From Desulfofustis sp. PB-SRB1 (GTDB lineage Bacteria > Desulfobacterota > Desulfobulbia > Desulfobulbales > Desulfocapsaceae): a DNA stretch of 64,000 bases. The position numbers were made by a program, and so were the translations under genes. Below are positions 47,967 through 57,609 of this stretch, one piece after another (positions within the stretch are counted from its first letter, which is position 1; every line of letters begins with the position of its first letter). The notes below the pieces were generated by a model. It saw nothing but the letters and a program-made list of their open reading frames with translations. It ran no database searches and was not told the DNA's origin. The stretch covers positions 238,249 through 302,248 of the forward strand of contig JAEQMT010000066.1 in NCBI GenBank assembly GCA_016722945.1, read 5' to 3'.

Positions 47967-49094
47967 GTGCAACAAACAATAACTATTATTAGCAGTCAAG
48001 CATTTTCTCAGATAAATTTCAGAGGGCCATTGATAAAAAAATTGGTCCAATCTGGTAATACAGTGTACGCCTTAGCTCCCGATTTTGACGATACACTTCG
48101 TAGGCAAATCAACGAATTAGGCGCCACTCCCGTTGACTTTTCGATGTCTCGTACGGGTATGAGCCCCTTGTTGGATATTGCCGATACCATTCGGCTTGCC
48201 GGCCTACTACGGCAATTAAAGCCCTGTATCACCCTTGCCTATTTCATTAAACCAGTGATCTTTGCAACCTTGGCCGCTTGGTTTGTGGGGGTGCCAAGGA
48301 GGGTCGCCCTAATTGAGGGACTTGGGTATGTGTTTACACCGGGAAACCGCTATTTTTCATTCAAGAGAAGGCTCTTAAGAAGTATTGTTTCCATACTCTA
48401 TAGAGTTGCTCTACGCCGTGCACATGCGGTTATTTTCCTGAATTCAGATGATATCGAAGAATTTACAAAAAGAAACATTGTCAGCGCCAGTAAAGTAACC
48501 AAAATTGGTGGAATTGGAGTTGATCTTGACCAATGGCCGTTTTCTCCGCCAGTGATGGAGCCCGTGACCTTTCTGCTTGCGGCTCGATTGCTCCTGGAAA
48601 AGGGTATCACTGAATACGCGGAAGCGGCTCGTCTGGTGAAATTGCAACATAGCACTGCAAGGTTTATCCTGTTAGGAGGTCTGGACAGCAACCCGGGAGG
48701 CCTCCCGGAAGAGCAGGTCCATGCTTGGGTTGAACAAGAGATTCTGGAGTGGCCGGGTCATGTCGATGTTAAGCCGTGGATTGCGCAGGCCAGTGTGTTC
48801 GTGCTACCCTCTTATCGTGAGGGAGTTCCACGCAGTACCCAAGAAGCAATGGCGATGGGCCGACCAGTGATTACGACTGATGTTCCCGGTTGTCGGGAAA
48901 CGGTGGAAGAAGGAGTAAACGGGTTTTTTGTTCCTTGCCGCAATTCCGAGGCACTGGCGCAGGCAATGCTTCGTTTCATAACTGAGCCGGAACTTATTAG
49001 GACAATGGGGCTCGCCAGCCGTTCCTTAGCCGAGCAACGATTTGACGTAGAAGTGATTAACACACAGATGATTGATTGCTTATTTGATTTGTAA
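47967..49094 (+). CDS. GT4-family glycosyltransferase (PglA-like)
   Basis: GT-B enzyme of 375 residues resembling PglA-type transferases that add the second sugar to a lipid-linked oligosaccharide. It shows the N-terminal SSQAFSQINFRGPLI, ALIEGLGYVFTPGN, ARLLLEKGITEYAEAARL, VFVLPSYREGVPRSTQEAMA with the GT4 donor-site glutamates, and GRPVITTDVPGCRETV. The start is GTG at 47967. It stands on the plus strand opposite the epimerase cluster, with dispersed repeat F immediately upstream. Confidence 0.92.
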   Translation: MQQTITIISSQAFSQINFRGPLIKKLVQSGNTVYALAPDFDDTLRRQINELGATPVDFSMSRTGMSPLLDIADTIRLAGLLRQLKPCITLAYFIKPVIFATLAAWFVGVPRRVALIEGLGYVFTPGNRYFSFKRRLLRSIVSILYRVALRRAHAVIFLNSDDIEEFTKRNIVSASKVTKIGGIGVDLDQWPFSPPVMEPVTFLLAARLLLEKGITEYAEAARLVKLQHSTARFILLGGLDSNPGGLPEEQVHAWVEQEILEWPGHVDVKPWIAQASVFVLPSYREGVPRSTQEAMAMGRPVITTDVPGCRETVEEGVNGFFVPCRNSEALAQAMLRFITEPELIRTMGLASRSLAEQRFDVEVINTQMIDCLFDL

Positions 49095-49097
49095 TTA

Positions 49098-49443
49098 TAT
49101 TTTGCGCTCAAGATGCGCTTAATATCCATTCCCAACCAGTCAAAGACTGGTGGTTCAAGAAACGCTTTTTCTTCTTCAACCGTCATGAGTTGTCGGCGCC
49201 GGCCACCCCACTTTCTTTTTTCTCGGCAGTGCTGTTGATTCGTTGGCAAATCTCTTTTTGCATCCTGAGAATTGTAGCGATACTCACGCCAAGCGATTCA
49301 CCCATGCCGGCATTGGTAAGTCCATGTTGTTTGGGGAGCAAGACGCTGAGTCCGGTACGGAGTTCCCTGGCGGTCTTTGCATGCTTAACAAGGCGCATTG
49401 CTTCTTGCTACATTTCCGTGGTAAGTTGTGCCGGTCGTGCCAT
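49098..49443 (-). pseudogene. Remnant of an IS630-type transposase helix-turn-helix domain
   Basis: Starting at the ATG at 49443 (AAGGAGG upstream), the frame reads MARPAQLTTEM, an in-frame TAG, then QEAMRLVKHAKTARELRTG and GESLGVSIATILRMQK, a helix-turn-helix of the IS630-associated winged-helix class. A frameshift near 49185 is needed to continue with KWGGRRRQLMTVEEEKAF, typical of the next segment of such proteins. The DDE domain is missing. It is therefore a dead fragment between the GT4 and asnB genes. Confidence 0.65.
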
Positions 49444-49551
49444 GGCGTGCCTGCCTCCTTGGAGAAAGAGCGTTGCGGAAAATGATTGCAGGCACAGTGT
49501 ATATTAATATCAGCTTGAATACAAATTTTAATTATTTTATTTGTTGCTAAA

Positions 49552-51497
49552 ATGTGCGGATTTACAGGATATATTTCCCAACAAGGCAATGTTGATGCCG
49601 CTATCTGTGAGAAGATGGCGAAATCACTCCAGCACAGGGGACCAGATGATTCTGGCGTTTGGATAGATCATCAAGATGGGGTCGCATTAGGGCATAGACG
49701 CCTATCTATCCAGGACTTGTCAAGCCTTGGCCGTCAACCAATGCTTTCATCCAGTGGACGTTTTGTAATTGCCTTTAATGGTGAGATCTATAATTTCCTT
49801 GTATTGAGAAAAGAGCTTGAAGGTTTGGGAATCAGGTTTTATGGCAACTCTGATACTGAAGTTTTACTAGCTGCTATTGAGATATGGGGCGTGGAGAATT
49901 CGTTGAAACGGCTGGTTGGCATGTTTGCCTTCGCTTTATGGGATAAGAAAAAGAAAACCCTCACATTAGCTCGTGATAGATTAGGGGAAAAGCCACTCTA
50001 TTACGGATGGCAAAACGACAATTTTCTTTTTGGATCAGAGCTAAAAGCTCTGCGTCAGCACCCATCCTTTTCCGGCCAACTTGATCTGAACGCTCTGGGG
50101 AGATATTTGCAATACAATTATGTTCCTGCTCCGAAGACTATTTATGCTGGGGTCAATAAGTTAGTTCCCGGGTCATATGTCCAGATTGCTCCTCTGAGTG
50201 TCAACCCCGGTAGTCCTCTAGAGCCAATTGCATATTGGCAACTTGAACAGGTAATAAGAAGCGGTATTGAAAATCCATTTACTGGAAAAGATACCGAAGC
50301 AGTTGAAGGTTTGAACAACCTTTTATTAGAAACAATCCGGGACAAAATGATTTCTGATGTGCCGTTGGGTGCTTTTCTTTCCGGTGGCATTGATTCGTCA
50401 ACTGTGGTCGCACTTATGCAGGCCACCAGCTCCAGGCCAGTTAAAACCTTCACCATCGGCTTTAACGAAGGCACATATAATGAGGCAGCACATGCTTTGA
50501 GAGTTGCGCGCTATTTAGGGACGGATCATACCGAGCTCTATGTTTCCGCAGAGCAGGCTATGGATGTTATTCCGAGGCTTCCACACATATATGACGAACC
50601 TTTTGCAGATTCATCCCAGATTCCTTCCTACCTGGTTGCCGAGTTGGCAAAGAAAAATGTAACTGTTGCACTTTCTGGCGATGGTGGAGACGAACTCTTC
50701 GGTGGGTATAATCGTCATTTTCTTGCACAGAAATGGCGTAAAGTTTCCCATATCCCGCCGTTGGCCAGAAAGGTTGTGAGGAGCATACTCTGCGGTGCAG
50801 CTCCAAAAACCTGGGATTCACTGTTTGCTATAGCTGCTCCGATAATTCCGAAGAAATACAGGTTAAATATGCTAGGAGATAGGCTGCACAAGTTTGCCTC
50901 GATCCTGCCCTGCTCTAACACTGAAGAGTTGTATTCGGTTCTTACATCATTTTGGCTACATCCAGAAGATATATGCCCAGGCTGCGGGAAAACTCATGTT
51001 AACTATACAGGACAGTATACCTGGCCGATGAACAAAGAGCCTGCTGAAGAGATGATGTTCCTTGATACAATCAATTATCTCCCTGATGATATTCTGGTAA
51101 AGATGGATAGAGCGGCTATGGGAGTGAGTCTTGAAACACGTATTCCTTTTTTGGACCACCGAGTCGTTGAATACGCCTGGCAATTGCCACATACTGTTAA
51201 GTTATATGGAGCAGGAAAGTGGGTCCTTCGTCAGGTTCTGCACAAATATGTACCACAAGAGCTGGTCGAGCGTCCCAAAATGGGATTTGGGGTTCCGATT
51301 GACAGGTGGCTTCGAGGTCCTCTACGTGACTGGGCTGAGGAGCTGTTGGCTGAGTCGAGAATACGCCGGGAGGGCAATCTAAATCCTATACCTGTCCGGA
51401 AAAAATGGAAGAACACCTTTCGGGTAGACGGAACTGGCAGTACCACCTGTGGGGCATTCTAATGTTTCAGGCATGGCTTGCTGAAAATAGTTCTTAA
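49552..51497 (+). pseudogene. asnB: Glutamine-dependent asparagine synthetase (AsnB), C-terminal frameshift
   Basis: AsnB-type amidotransferase; in polysaccharide loci such enzymes often amidate uronic acids. It has the nucleophile Cys2 (MCGFTGYIS), a class II glutaminase domain to about residue 215, the ATP pyrophosphatase loop FLSGGIDSSTVVALM, SGDGGDELFGGYNRH and KMDRAAMGVSLETRIPFLDH. In the current frame the protein ends at 51462 after an unnatural tail. A shift near 51410 restores the family C-terminus (HLSGRRNWQYHLWGILMFQ) and a stop at 51495-51497. The catalytic parts are intact, so the truncated form might still work; an indel error is the simplest explanation. Confidence 0.85.
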
Positions 51498-51902
51498 CTG
51501 TTTAGAATCTAAAGTTTCCCATTTTTGAAGCGAGGACGACACAATCCTGACAATATCAGAGCATGAATATGGTTTGGATGATCCCGGGGAGGGTATATTT
51601 ATGATGTAATATCAATAACTTATGAGGAGAAATTTTGAGACCGCTAAGCACTTGATATTACTCGATAAAATTAAGAAAATTTTCACCTGAATGACAAAAT
51701 AATCAACAATAACAGTAGGTTAATAGTGAATGTGAGGCCCACTCATGGTATACTATGTTTTACCACCAACAAGAAACCGGAGGGACCCCGCATGTCTATA
51801 CTACACCACTATACTCACCGAACTCAAAAACGAATTTATTCAATCAGAAAAAGGCAAACAACGCGGCACCTGGTTTGTCTATCCCCTGCTCTAATAAACT
51901 CC
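51498..51902 (+). other. Non-coding stretch holding a short transposase-like N-terminal remnant
   Basis: About 400 bases with no intact gene. At 51796-51894 one plus-strand frame reads YTTILTELKNEFIQSEKGKQ and ends at a double stop. This resembles the N-terminus of a DDE transposase of the IS4 type, but the match is from memory and short. The wecA-like pseudogene on the other strand loses homology at about 51943, next to this fragment, suggesting the remnant marks the deletion end point. Confidence 0.4.
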
Positions 51903-52389
51903 TCAGGTGGAGGCGACAACTACTCTGACACAGGGGGCGATAGATCCAGATAAAATTGTAAAATATATTGCAAGTTGTAGATCGTTCTGCAGGACAAGAA
52001 GCATAACCATGACCAAACATGTAAAAAGACATATTCCACCTGCAAGTCCATCAAGTCCATCAATTAGATTAATCGCATTCAAAAAAAGAGTAAACCAGAA
52101 AACTGTTAAAATGTAGTTTATAAATGGCAAAGATAGTAGAGGAAATGAAAGTTCAAACAAGGTGAATTTGCTAAATGATAGCCCACAATAAAAGGCTATC
52201 GATGCAGCCAAAATTTGCAATCCAAGTTTTATAATTGCATGAACGCCTATACAATCATCTAAAAATCCAATAAAAAAGCATAACGTTGCCCCTATTACAA
52301 GCCCCAAGACTCGTTTATTTATTACAATTAGTTCAGAAATCTCAGTTCCAATAAAGGGAATAAGAGCGATTACAAGAAAAAAAGTAATA

Positions 52390-53718
52390 GGTTCCTCGTC
52401 GTTTGGAGTGGATTTGGTTATGATGAGCCAAATCCACTCCAAACCACGAGGTTCTCATGAACGGTAATGACATCATCTCTTTAGGCCTGGGCATTGAATC
52501 ACCTTGGAAAATTAGCGGGCAGACCTTGAACCAAGAGAGCACCCCTCATGAATTGCGGATTTCGCTCAGCACTGATCGGGGCGCATCCTTCCCCTGTCCA
52601 GTGTGCAAGAAACCCTGCAAAGCCCACGATTTCAGAGAAAATACCTGGCGCCATCTCAATTTCTTTCAACATCATTGTTACATCACCGCCGCCGTTCCAC
52701 GAATCAGATGTGAGGAGCACGGCGTTAAGAAAATAGAGGTTCCATGGGCACGCAGGGGCAGCAAATTTACCTTGCTGTTCGAGCAGGTTGCACTAAGCCT
52801 GGTGAAAGAGATGCCGGTACGCTCTGCTGCCAGGATCATCGGCATCACCGATAAGAAATTGTGGCGCATCGTCTTTTATTATATCTCCGTCAGTATGAAC
52901 AAACTCGACCTCTCCACGCTTACCGCCATTGGCTTTGACGAGACTGCTTCAAAAAGACGGCACAACTATGTGACCGTCTTTATCGACCTGGACAAGGAAA
53001 AACAGCCCGTTATCTTCGCCACGGTCGGTAAAGGCAAAGAGGTGCTTCGCCAATTCAAACAGTTTTTGCATCGTCATGGAGGTCACGCTGATCGGATCGT
53101 GGAGGTTGTGTGCGACATGTCTAAAGCCTTTCTTGCCGGGGTTGGTGAATACTTTGACAAGGCAACGGTGACCGTTGACTGGTTCCATGTGGTACAAACA
53201 TTCACCGAGGCGGTCAATAAAGTTCGGGTACTTGAATCCAAACAGAAGGAACTTCCCAAACATACGCGCTGGGCCACTTTGAAAAATGCTGACGGCACCT
53301 TAACGGAAAACCAGAAAGAAGCGCTTGCCGAACTGGAGCGAATGGACTTCTTCACGGCGATTGCCTGGCGGGTTAAGGAAAAACTCCGGTGGATACGAAA
53401 AGCTGCCACCCCTCGAGCTGCCACGTGGCGCTTGAGCCATTTCTTACTGAATGTGTCGAGCATGGAGTTGCACCGTTCCCCCCTGTTACAGCCGGTGATC
53501 GAGGCTATTGAGACAGTCATCCGTCATCGCCCGGCCATTGAAGCACGCTGGCAATCACAACACAGTACGGCACGTCTTGAAGGGCTCAACAGCCTGTTCC
53601 AGGCTGCCCGCGCCAGAGCACGAGGATATCGCAACCCCATGACGTTCATTGCAATGATTTATCTGATCGCTTCACCAATAGGCAATATCATCAATTCCAC
53701 TTGAAACGACGAAGAGCC
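52390..53718 (+). mobile_element. ISL3-family insertion sequence, complete
   Basis: 1329 bp. The left end GGTTCCTCGTCGTTTGGAGT matches the reverse complement of the right end, GGCTCTTCGTCGTTTCAAGT, with a few mismatches over about 24 bases. Both sides carry the 8-bp direct duplication AAGTAATA (52382-52389 and 53719-53726), the ISL3 target-site length. The transposase is intact, so the element may be active. It lies inside the wecA-like gene. Confidence 0.95.
52457..53704 (+). CDS. ISL3-family transposase
   Basis: 415-residue DDE transposase. The N-terminal zinc-binding and helix-turn-helix region (FPCPVCKKPCKAHDF) is followed by the catalytic domain with FDETASKR (first Asp), VVCDMSKAFLAGV (second Asp) and ARLEGLNSLFQ (Glu). 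The ATG lies just inside the left inverted repeat. No frameshift or internal stop is seen. Confidence 0.95.
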   Translation: MNGNDIISLGLGIESPWKISGQTLNQESTPHELRISLSTDRGASFPCPVCKKPCKAHDFRENTWRHLNFFQHHCYITAAVPRIRCEEHGVKKIEVPWARRGSKFTLLFEQVALSLVKEMPVRSAARIIGITDKKLWRIVFYYISVSMNKLDLSTLTAIGFDETASKRRHNYVTVFIDLDKEKQPVIFATVGKGKEVLRQFKQFLHRHGGHADRIVEVVCDMSKAFLAGVGEYFDKATVTVDWFHVVQTFTEAVNKVRVLESKQKELPKHTRWATLKNADGTLTENQKEALAELERMDFFTAIAWRVKEKLRWIRKAATPRAATWRLSHFLLNVSSMELHRSPLLQPVIEAIETVIRHRPAIEARWQSQHSTARLEGLNSLFQAARARARGYRNPMTFIAMIYLIASPIGNIINST

Positions 53719-53967
53719 AAGTAATAACGATTCAAAGCCCTCCTGTTCGTGGAATTGGGTTTGTGTGCATTTTTCGTTCATTGGGGTGATCAATAGCATT
53801 AAATCGTATTCCAAAAATACGAGAGAATGGTATGATAATAAGAGCTACAATGAAGGATAAAATGAAAATAAAGAGTATGGACGTCATTATATAATCATTA
53901 TGTATTTATAATTGATAAGCAAACCGCAATCAATATGCAGATGAAGGATTTTTAAGAAGTGTTAAAA

Positions 53968-54220
53968 TGACAACCTAAAATTGACCATCTGCCCCCAGGT
54001 TTTTCCTCAATCCCCATGGTAGCTGGCTTCGTATTAAGCTGCAATTTTTCAATTTTCCCGAAATACACTTCATCAGAAGTCGAGCTAGATAAAGCAAAGT
54101 GCAGTCGGGTTCTATTATATCTTAGCATGAAACTCTCTATTCCGCGCTCAAGCTCCCGAGGTGTTTCATAATCTTCAAATACACATCTTCAAACTGTCTT
54201 TTCCGCCAAAAGCACTCTAT
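53968..54220 (-). pseudogene. IS3-family transposase (OrfB) remnant, C-terminal piece
   Basis: Minus-strand remnant encoding IECFWRKRQFEDVYLK and, after a one-base shift near 54173, YETPRELERGIESFMLRYN and the final LHFAL...DEVYFG. This is the C-terminus of an IS3-family OrfB. The 3' terminus of the IS is probably the TGACAACCTAAAATTGACC at 53968. The rest of the gene is at 62642-62760, beyond an IS1634-type insertion whose 5-bp duplication TCTAT is at 54216-54220. Confidence 0.8.
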
Positions 54221-54658
54221 CTTGGGTTTGCGGTCGGTAGGCACAAAATCGGTTGAATTCACTCCATTAGATAAGTCAAAATCGCTAAATTTCAACAACA
54301 TATGTCAAGCTAAAGGTCAGGTATGAACTGAAATATGTAGGCACACGAATTGTATTTATTTCCTTGCATTCAATTTATATACATGCTATTTATGTAAGCA
54401 TGTACCTGAGAACAACAAAACGTACCAACAAAGATGGCTCGGTCGTCGAGTACTTTCAGCTTGCCCACAACGAGCGCCATCCAAAGACTCGCAAACCGGT
54501 CGCTAAAATCATCCATAACTTTGGTAGATCCGACCAGCTTGACCGTCTTGAACTGGTACGACTGTGTCGATCTATCGCCAGGGTGTTGATTCTCACATTA
54601 AATGCACAGCATTTGTCTGAATATCTTACCAGTGATATCAGAATATTTTGCAGGCGTC

Positions 54659-54695
54659 CCCCCCGGGCGTGCGTCGCGTAGCGCCGCCCGGGGGG
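54659..54695 (-). terminator. GC-rich hairpin in transposon copy 1
   Basis: An 11-bp perfect stem CCCCCCGGGCG / CGCCCGGGGGG with a 15-base loop, between the last gene and the element's left end. It could terminate the transposon's operon or block read-through from outside; no U-run follows. Confidence 0.55.
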
Positions 54696-54727
54696 AGCAT
54701 CTCGGCACGACTAGAGTACAGATTTAC

Positions 54728-54889
54728 TCAGAACAATGCATCATATTCTGAGTCCTTCTTCTCTGCGTAGTGTCCGTGTCCAGATTGATCAGTGGTTACG
54801 AGTCGGCAATACTGTTTGACGATACGGTTTAGTTCTTCAGCCAGTTCAAGCAATTCGGCAAGAAACTGGATGGTCTGTTCAGGTTTCAT
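54728..54889 (-). CDS. Small helical protein of the transposon, copy 1
   Basis: 53-residue product from the ATG at 54889, preceded by AAGGAG (AAGGAGCACATCATG). The first 30 residues form a leucine-rich amphipathic helix (IQFLAELLELAEELNRIV) and the tail is polar and acidic (EKKDSEYDALF). It begins 28 bases after the ATPase stop and is identical in copy 2. An open frame 20 codons longer exists, but the ribosome-binding site favours this start. No homologue is recognised. Confidence 0.7.
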   Translation of the reverse strand: MKPEQTIQFLAELLELAEELNRIVKQYCRLVTTDQSGHGHYAEKKDSEYDALF

Positions 54890-54917
54890 GATGTGCTCCT
54901 TGTGTTTGATGGTTGAA

Positions 54918-55721
54918 TTACAGCAGCTCCGAGTCGGCACACCGAACATGCTCCGCTGTTACCTCTTGTGTTTTTTCGGCGGCAGCGGCGATCATGGCGC
55001 CGCGGGCAAGATGGTTGGCTTTGCGAAAGAGCCCGCCGGAGCCCTGATGAATGGCGGTTACCGCCTGTTCGGTAAAGGGTGAGTTTTTTATTCCGACAAT
55101 GGTGAGATGATGGTCCAGATACTCACCCATCGCCTGGCGGGTGACCGCCGGCAGATGACTTCTGGCAACAATGCGAGAAGCCAGCGGTATGGCGGTACGG
55201 TAGAGCAGGTTTTCCGCCAGGTTATTCTGGCCGGCCAGCACCATGGGCAGCCACGGTTTGGAGTCGGCTTCGAACTGGGTGATGGTATGGAGCTCGGCAA
55301 AGACATCGAGGCGCAGCAGTGAGGCCTCATCGATAATCAGCAGGGGTTGCTGCTTTTTACCGGCGACCAGGCTGTCGATCTGTGCTCTGATCAGCCGGGT
55401 CAATACGGCCCGTGAGGACGATGCGGTAGCGATGTCAAGCTCGGCCAGGAGCTGGCGGTAGAGTTCGAGAATAGAGCCGGCTGAAGCGGTGACCCACAGG
55501 GTCTTGTACCGAGAGTGATGAAGCGTTCCACAGCTGTAGCGCACGGCGGTTGATTTGCCGGCGCCGACTTCGCCGGTGACGAGCATGATGGCGCCCAGGC
55601 GCAGGACATAGTCGAGGCGCTGCTGGACGCCGAGCAATTCCGGGGTGGTGAGCACCTGCTCAAGGGCGAGATCAGCCCTGAAGGGCTCCGCACTGAGACC
55701 GAAGAAACTTCGATAGCTCAT
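54918..55721 (-). CDS. ExeA/TniB-like AAA ATPase of the transposon, copy 1
   Basis: 267-residue ATPase with FFGLSAEPF at the N-terminus, Walker A GEVGAGKST (residues 50-58), Walker B PLLIIDEAS (Asp131, Glu132) and an LAGQNNL sensor segment. It is of the class that partners DDE transposases for target choice (MuB, TnsC, TniB). The ATG overlaps the transposase stop as ATGA. It differs from copy 2 at residue 5 (Ser versus Thr). Confidence 0.92.
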   Translation of the reverse strand: MSYRSFFGLSAEPFRADLALEQVLTTPELLGVQQRLDYVLRLGAIMLVTGEVGAGKSTAVRYSCGTLHHSRYKTLWVTASAGSILELYRQLLAELDIATASSSRAVLTRLIRAQIDSLVAGKKQQPLLIIDEASLLRLDVFAELHTITQFEADSKPWLPMVLAGQNNLAENLLYRTAIPLASRIVARSHLPAVTRQAMGEYLDHHLTIVGIKNSPFTEQAVTAIHQGSGGLFRKANHLARGAMIAAAAEKTQEVTAEHVRCADSELL

Positions 55722-57038
55722 GATCCACCTCCGTCGGCGCCAGGATCAAAGGGCAGCCGTCCCGGCCGGCATGTCGTGGTCTTGGCGAGCATCTCTTCAC
55801 CGCCGTTTTTGGTTCGTTTCACCAGGGTGTTGACCACCAGATCAACCGGCCTGAGCAGACCACACGACTGCCCCTTACAGAAGATTTCGACCCCGTTCCG
55901 GCCGATCATCGTTGAACAAGAGCGTGACCCGTTCACCGATCAATTGAACCGGGGCTTCGAAGAGTCGTCCGTCGATGGTGACGACCCGGTCTTTGCTGAC
56001 CCGGCGCCGCACTTCTTTACGGAAGTGATCAGCAAGCTCAGCGGGTGCTTCGCGAATCATTTCAAGATGAGCGGCAAAGCGGTTGAACGGGGTCATCGCG
56101 GTAACCGAATGAACCCGATGCAGATAGTCCGTTTCCAGCCAGTGCTGGAACCGGTCATTGAGCTGAGCAAGGGTGTCGGGTTGGTCATCGAGGCGCGAGA
56201 TAAACCGGGATCTGACGGTGCGAAAGAACCGCTCGATTTTGCCGCGCCCCTGTGGGGTATAGGGGCGGCTGTGGATCAGGGCGATGCCGAGCGAGGCACA
56301 GATTCGTTCGAGATGGCGTGAGCGAAAGGCGGCGCCGTTGTCCACGTAGAGTTTACGCGGCAGTCCTCTGGTAAGCAGGGCCTGGCGAAAGACCTGGAGC
56401 CAGGATTCGAGTTTTTCCGAACAGAAGAACTCGCCGTGGGTAATGAGCCGGGAATGATCGTCAAGAATGGCGATCAGATATGCTTTGCGCCGCTTGCCGG
56501 TGCCTTTTACCAAGGGGCCGTGCATGATATCTGATTGCCAGATATCGTTGGGAAATTCGGCCTCGTAACGCCGTCGATCCACCGGGGCTCGCTTGTGCAG
56601 AGCGGCGCTGTCAAGCTTTTCCTGGGTGAGGATGCGATAGGCGGTGGAGAGACTCAGCGTCGTGCCGGGTGTGATTACTTGTTTTTCAGCAAGTGCTTGC
56701 ACCAGCCGCCAGACCGGCCAGCCTGGTTGTTCTTTGCGCAACCGGATCAGGGCGCCGCGAGTCTCATCATCGACCGTGCGAGAGCATCCCCGGTCGCACC
56801 GCCTGGCCGGCATCAAGGCACTGAGCTCGCGGCCGCCCCGCTCATAGAGTCGCAGCCAGCGCCTGACGGTGGCCGCCGACACCCGGGTGCGATGAGAGCC
56901 GGGGATGTTCCAGTGCTGCTCACTTTTTTGATAGATGAGTTCGGTCAACTCACCGGGTTCGAGTCGTGATGCAACCAACTCGCTGATGACTCCGAAGCGA
57001 AACAGGGCAACTTCGGTACGCAAGGCTTCGTCTTCCAT
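55718..57038 (-). pseudogene. Mu/TniA-like DDE transposase of the transposon, copy 1 (frameshifted)
   Basis: Same protein as in copy 2, but an extra C in the run at 55891-55894 shifts the frame after FNDDRPERG and ends translation at 55875, giving 387 residues instead of 439. The catalytic core is whole, and the lost part is the last 60 residues after the Mu-type C-terminal barrel. The original frame reopens downstream and runs to the normal stop at 55718. The single base accounts for the 3223 versus 3222-bp difference between the copies. Confidence 0.88.
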
Positions 57039-57102
57039 GGGCGTCCTCCTGGGTATGGGGTATCAGAGTCGGGTTATCCGAGTCTGTCTGCCGATACCAT
57101 GC

Positions 57103-57609
57103 TCAGAGGCCGCCGGGCAGAGCTACAATACGGTAGGGTGGGTCATGGATGTGTCGATTGTCATGGTGTATTGCTTGGGTAACCGGGATGATGTTTCGTG
57201 CAATGAGTCGAGTGAATCCTTCCCGGTGGGTAAGCTGAGCGGACATCCCGAAGACCAGCCGAATCATCCGACCTAGCCGACGCCACCACTGGCGTTGGCG
57301 CGAACGCGGCAGATCGGGCCGCCAGCGTTTTGTGCTCTGTCGGTGGGTAATTGCCTGCTGGATCTCAGCACTGGAACTGCGATACCGGGGCCAATATCCC
57401 CGTGGTTTCAACCGATGAACGGCGCGGCACTGCGAACAGAACAGACGTCGAAGATAGACACAATGAGAAAAGCAGCTAAACCAGGCGACAACAAATCCAT
57501 GCCACCACAACCGTCCACCGCACCGGGGACAGCACGATGGTTTATTCCAGGGGTAGGCGGTGCCGAGACGAGCAATTTCCTTGACGGATGCGGCAACAAA
57601 CAGTACCAC
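57103..57609 (-). CDS. Two-CxxC zinc-ribbon protein of the transposon, copy 1
   Basis: 168 residues from a GTG at 57609, seven bases after AGGAG. It has an N-terminal CCPRCGGRLWWHGF and a second pair CSQCRAVHRL, together a zinc ribbon, then a basic segment rich in R and W (RWRPDLPRSRQRQWWRRLGR). This layout resembles DUF6431-type proteins that accompany transposase genes. It is the first gene of the transposon operon. Its role, perhaps end binding or regulation, is inference. Confidence 0.75.
   Translation of the reverse strand: MVLFVAASVKEIARLGTAYPWNKPSCCPRCGGRLWWHGFVVAWFSCFSHCVYLRRLFCSQCRAVHRLKPRGYWPRYRSSSAEIQQAITHRQSTKRWRPDLPRSRQRQWWRRLGRMIRLVFGMSAQLTHREGFTRLIARNIIPVTQAIHHDNRHIHDPPYRIVALPGGL

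Larger units (their letters stand above)
51903..53887 (-). pseudogene. WecA/MraY-family sugar-phosphate transferase, split by an ISL3 element
   Basis: Polyprenol-phosphate N-acetylhexosamine-1-phosphate transferase family. The N-terminal part (from ATG 53887 down to 53727) encodes a membrane helix and DHPNERKMHTNPIPRTGGL, the diagnostic WecA motif, then a TGA stop. The ISL3 element sits at 52390-53718. Beyond it the frame continues with FFIGFLDDC (the DD metal motif) and NAINLIDGLDGLAGG. Removing the IS and one 8-bp duplication joins the two parts in frame. Homology ends at about 51943 before the C-terminal third. The gene is thus inactivated three ways: nonsense codon, insertion and 3' truncation. 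Confidence 0.85.

Noticed and set aside
54659..54695. The CCCCCCGGGCG hairpin as a tRNA-like or attC site
   Set aside because: It is a simple GC-rich stem-loop without tRNA arms or integron core sites.
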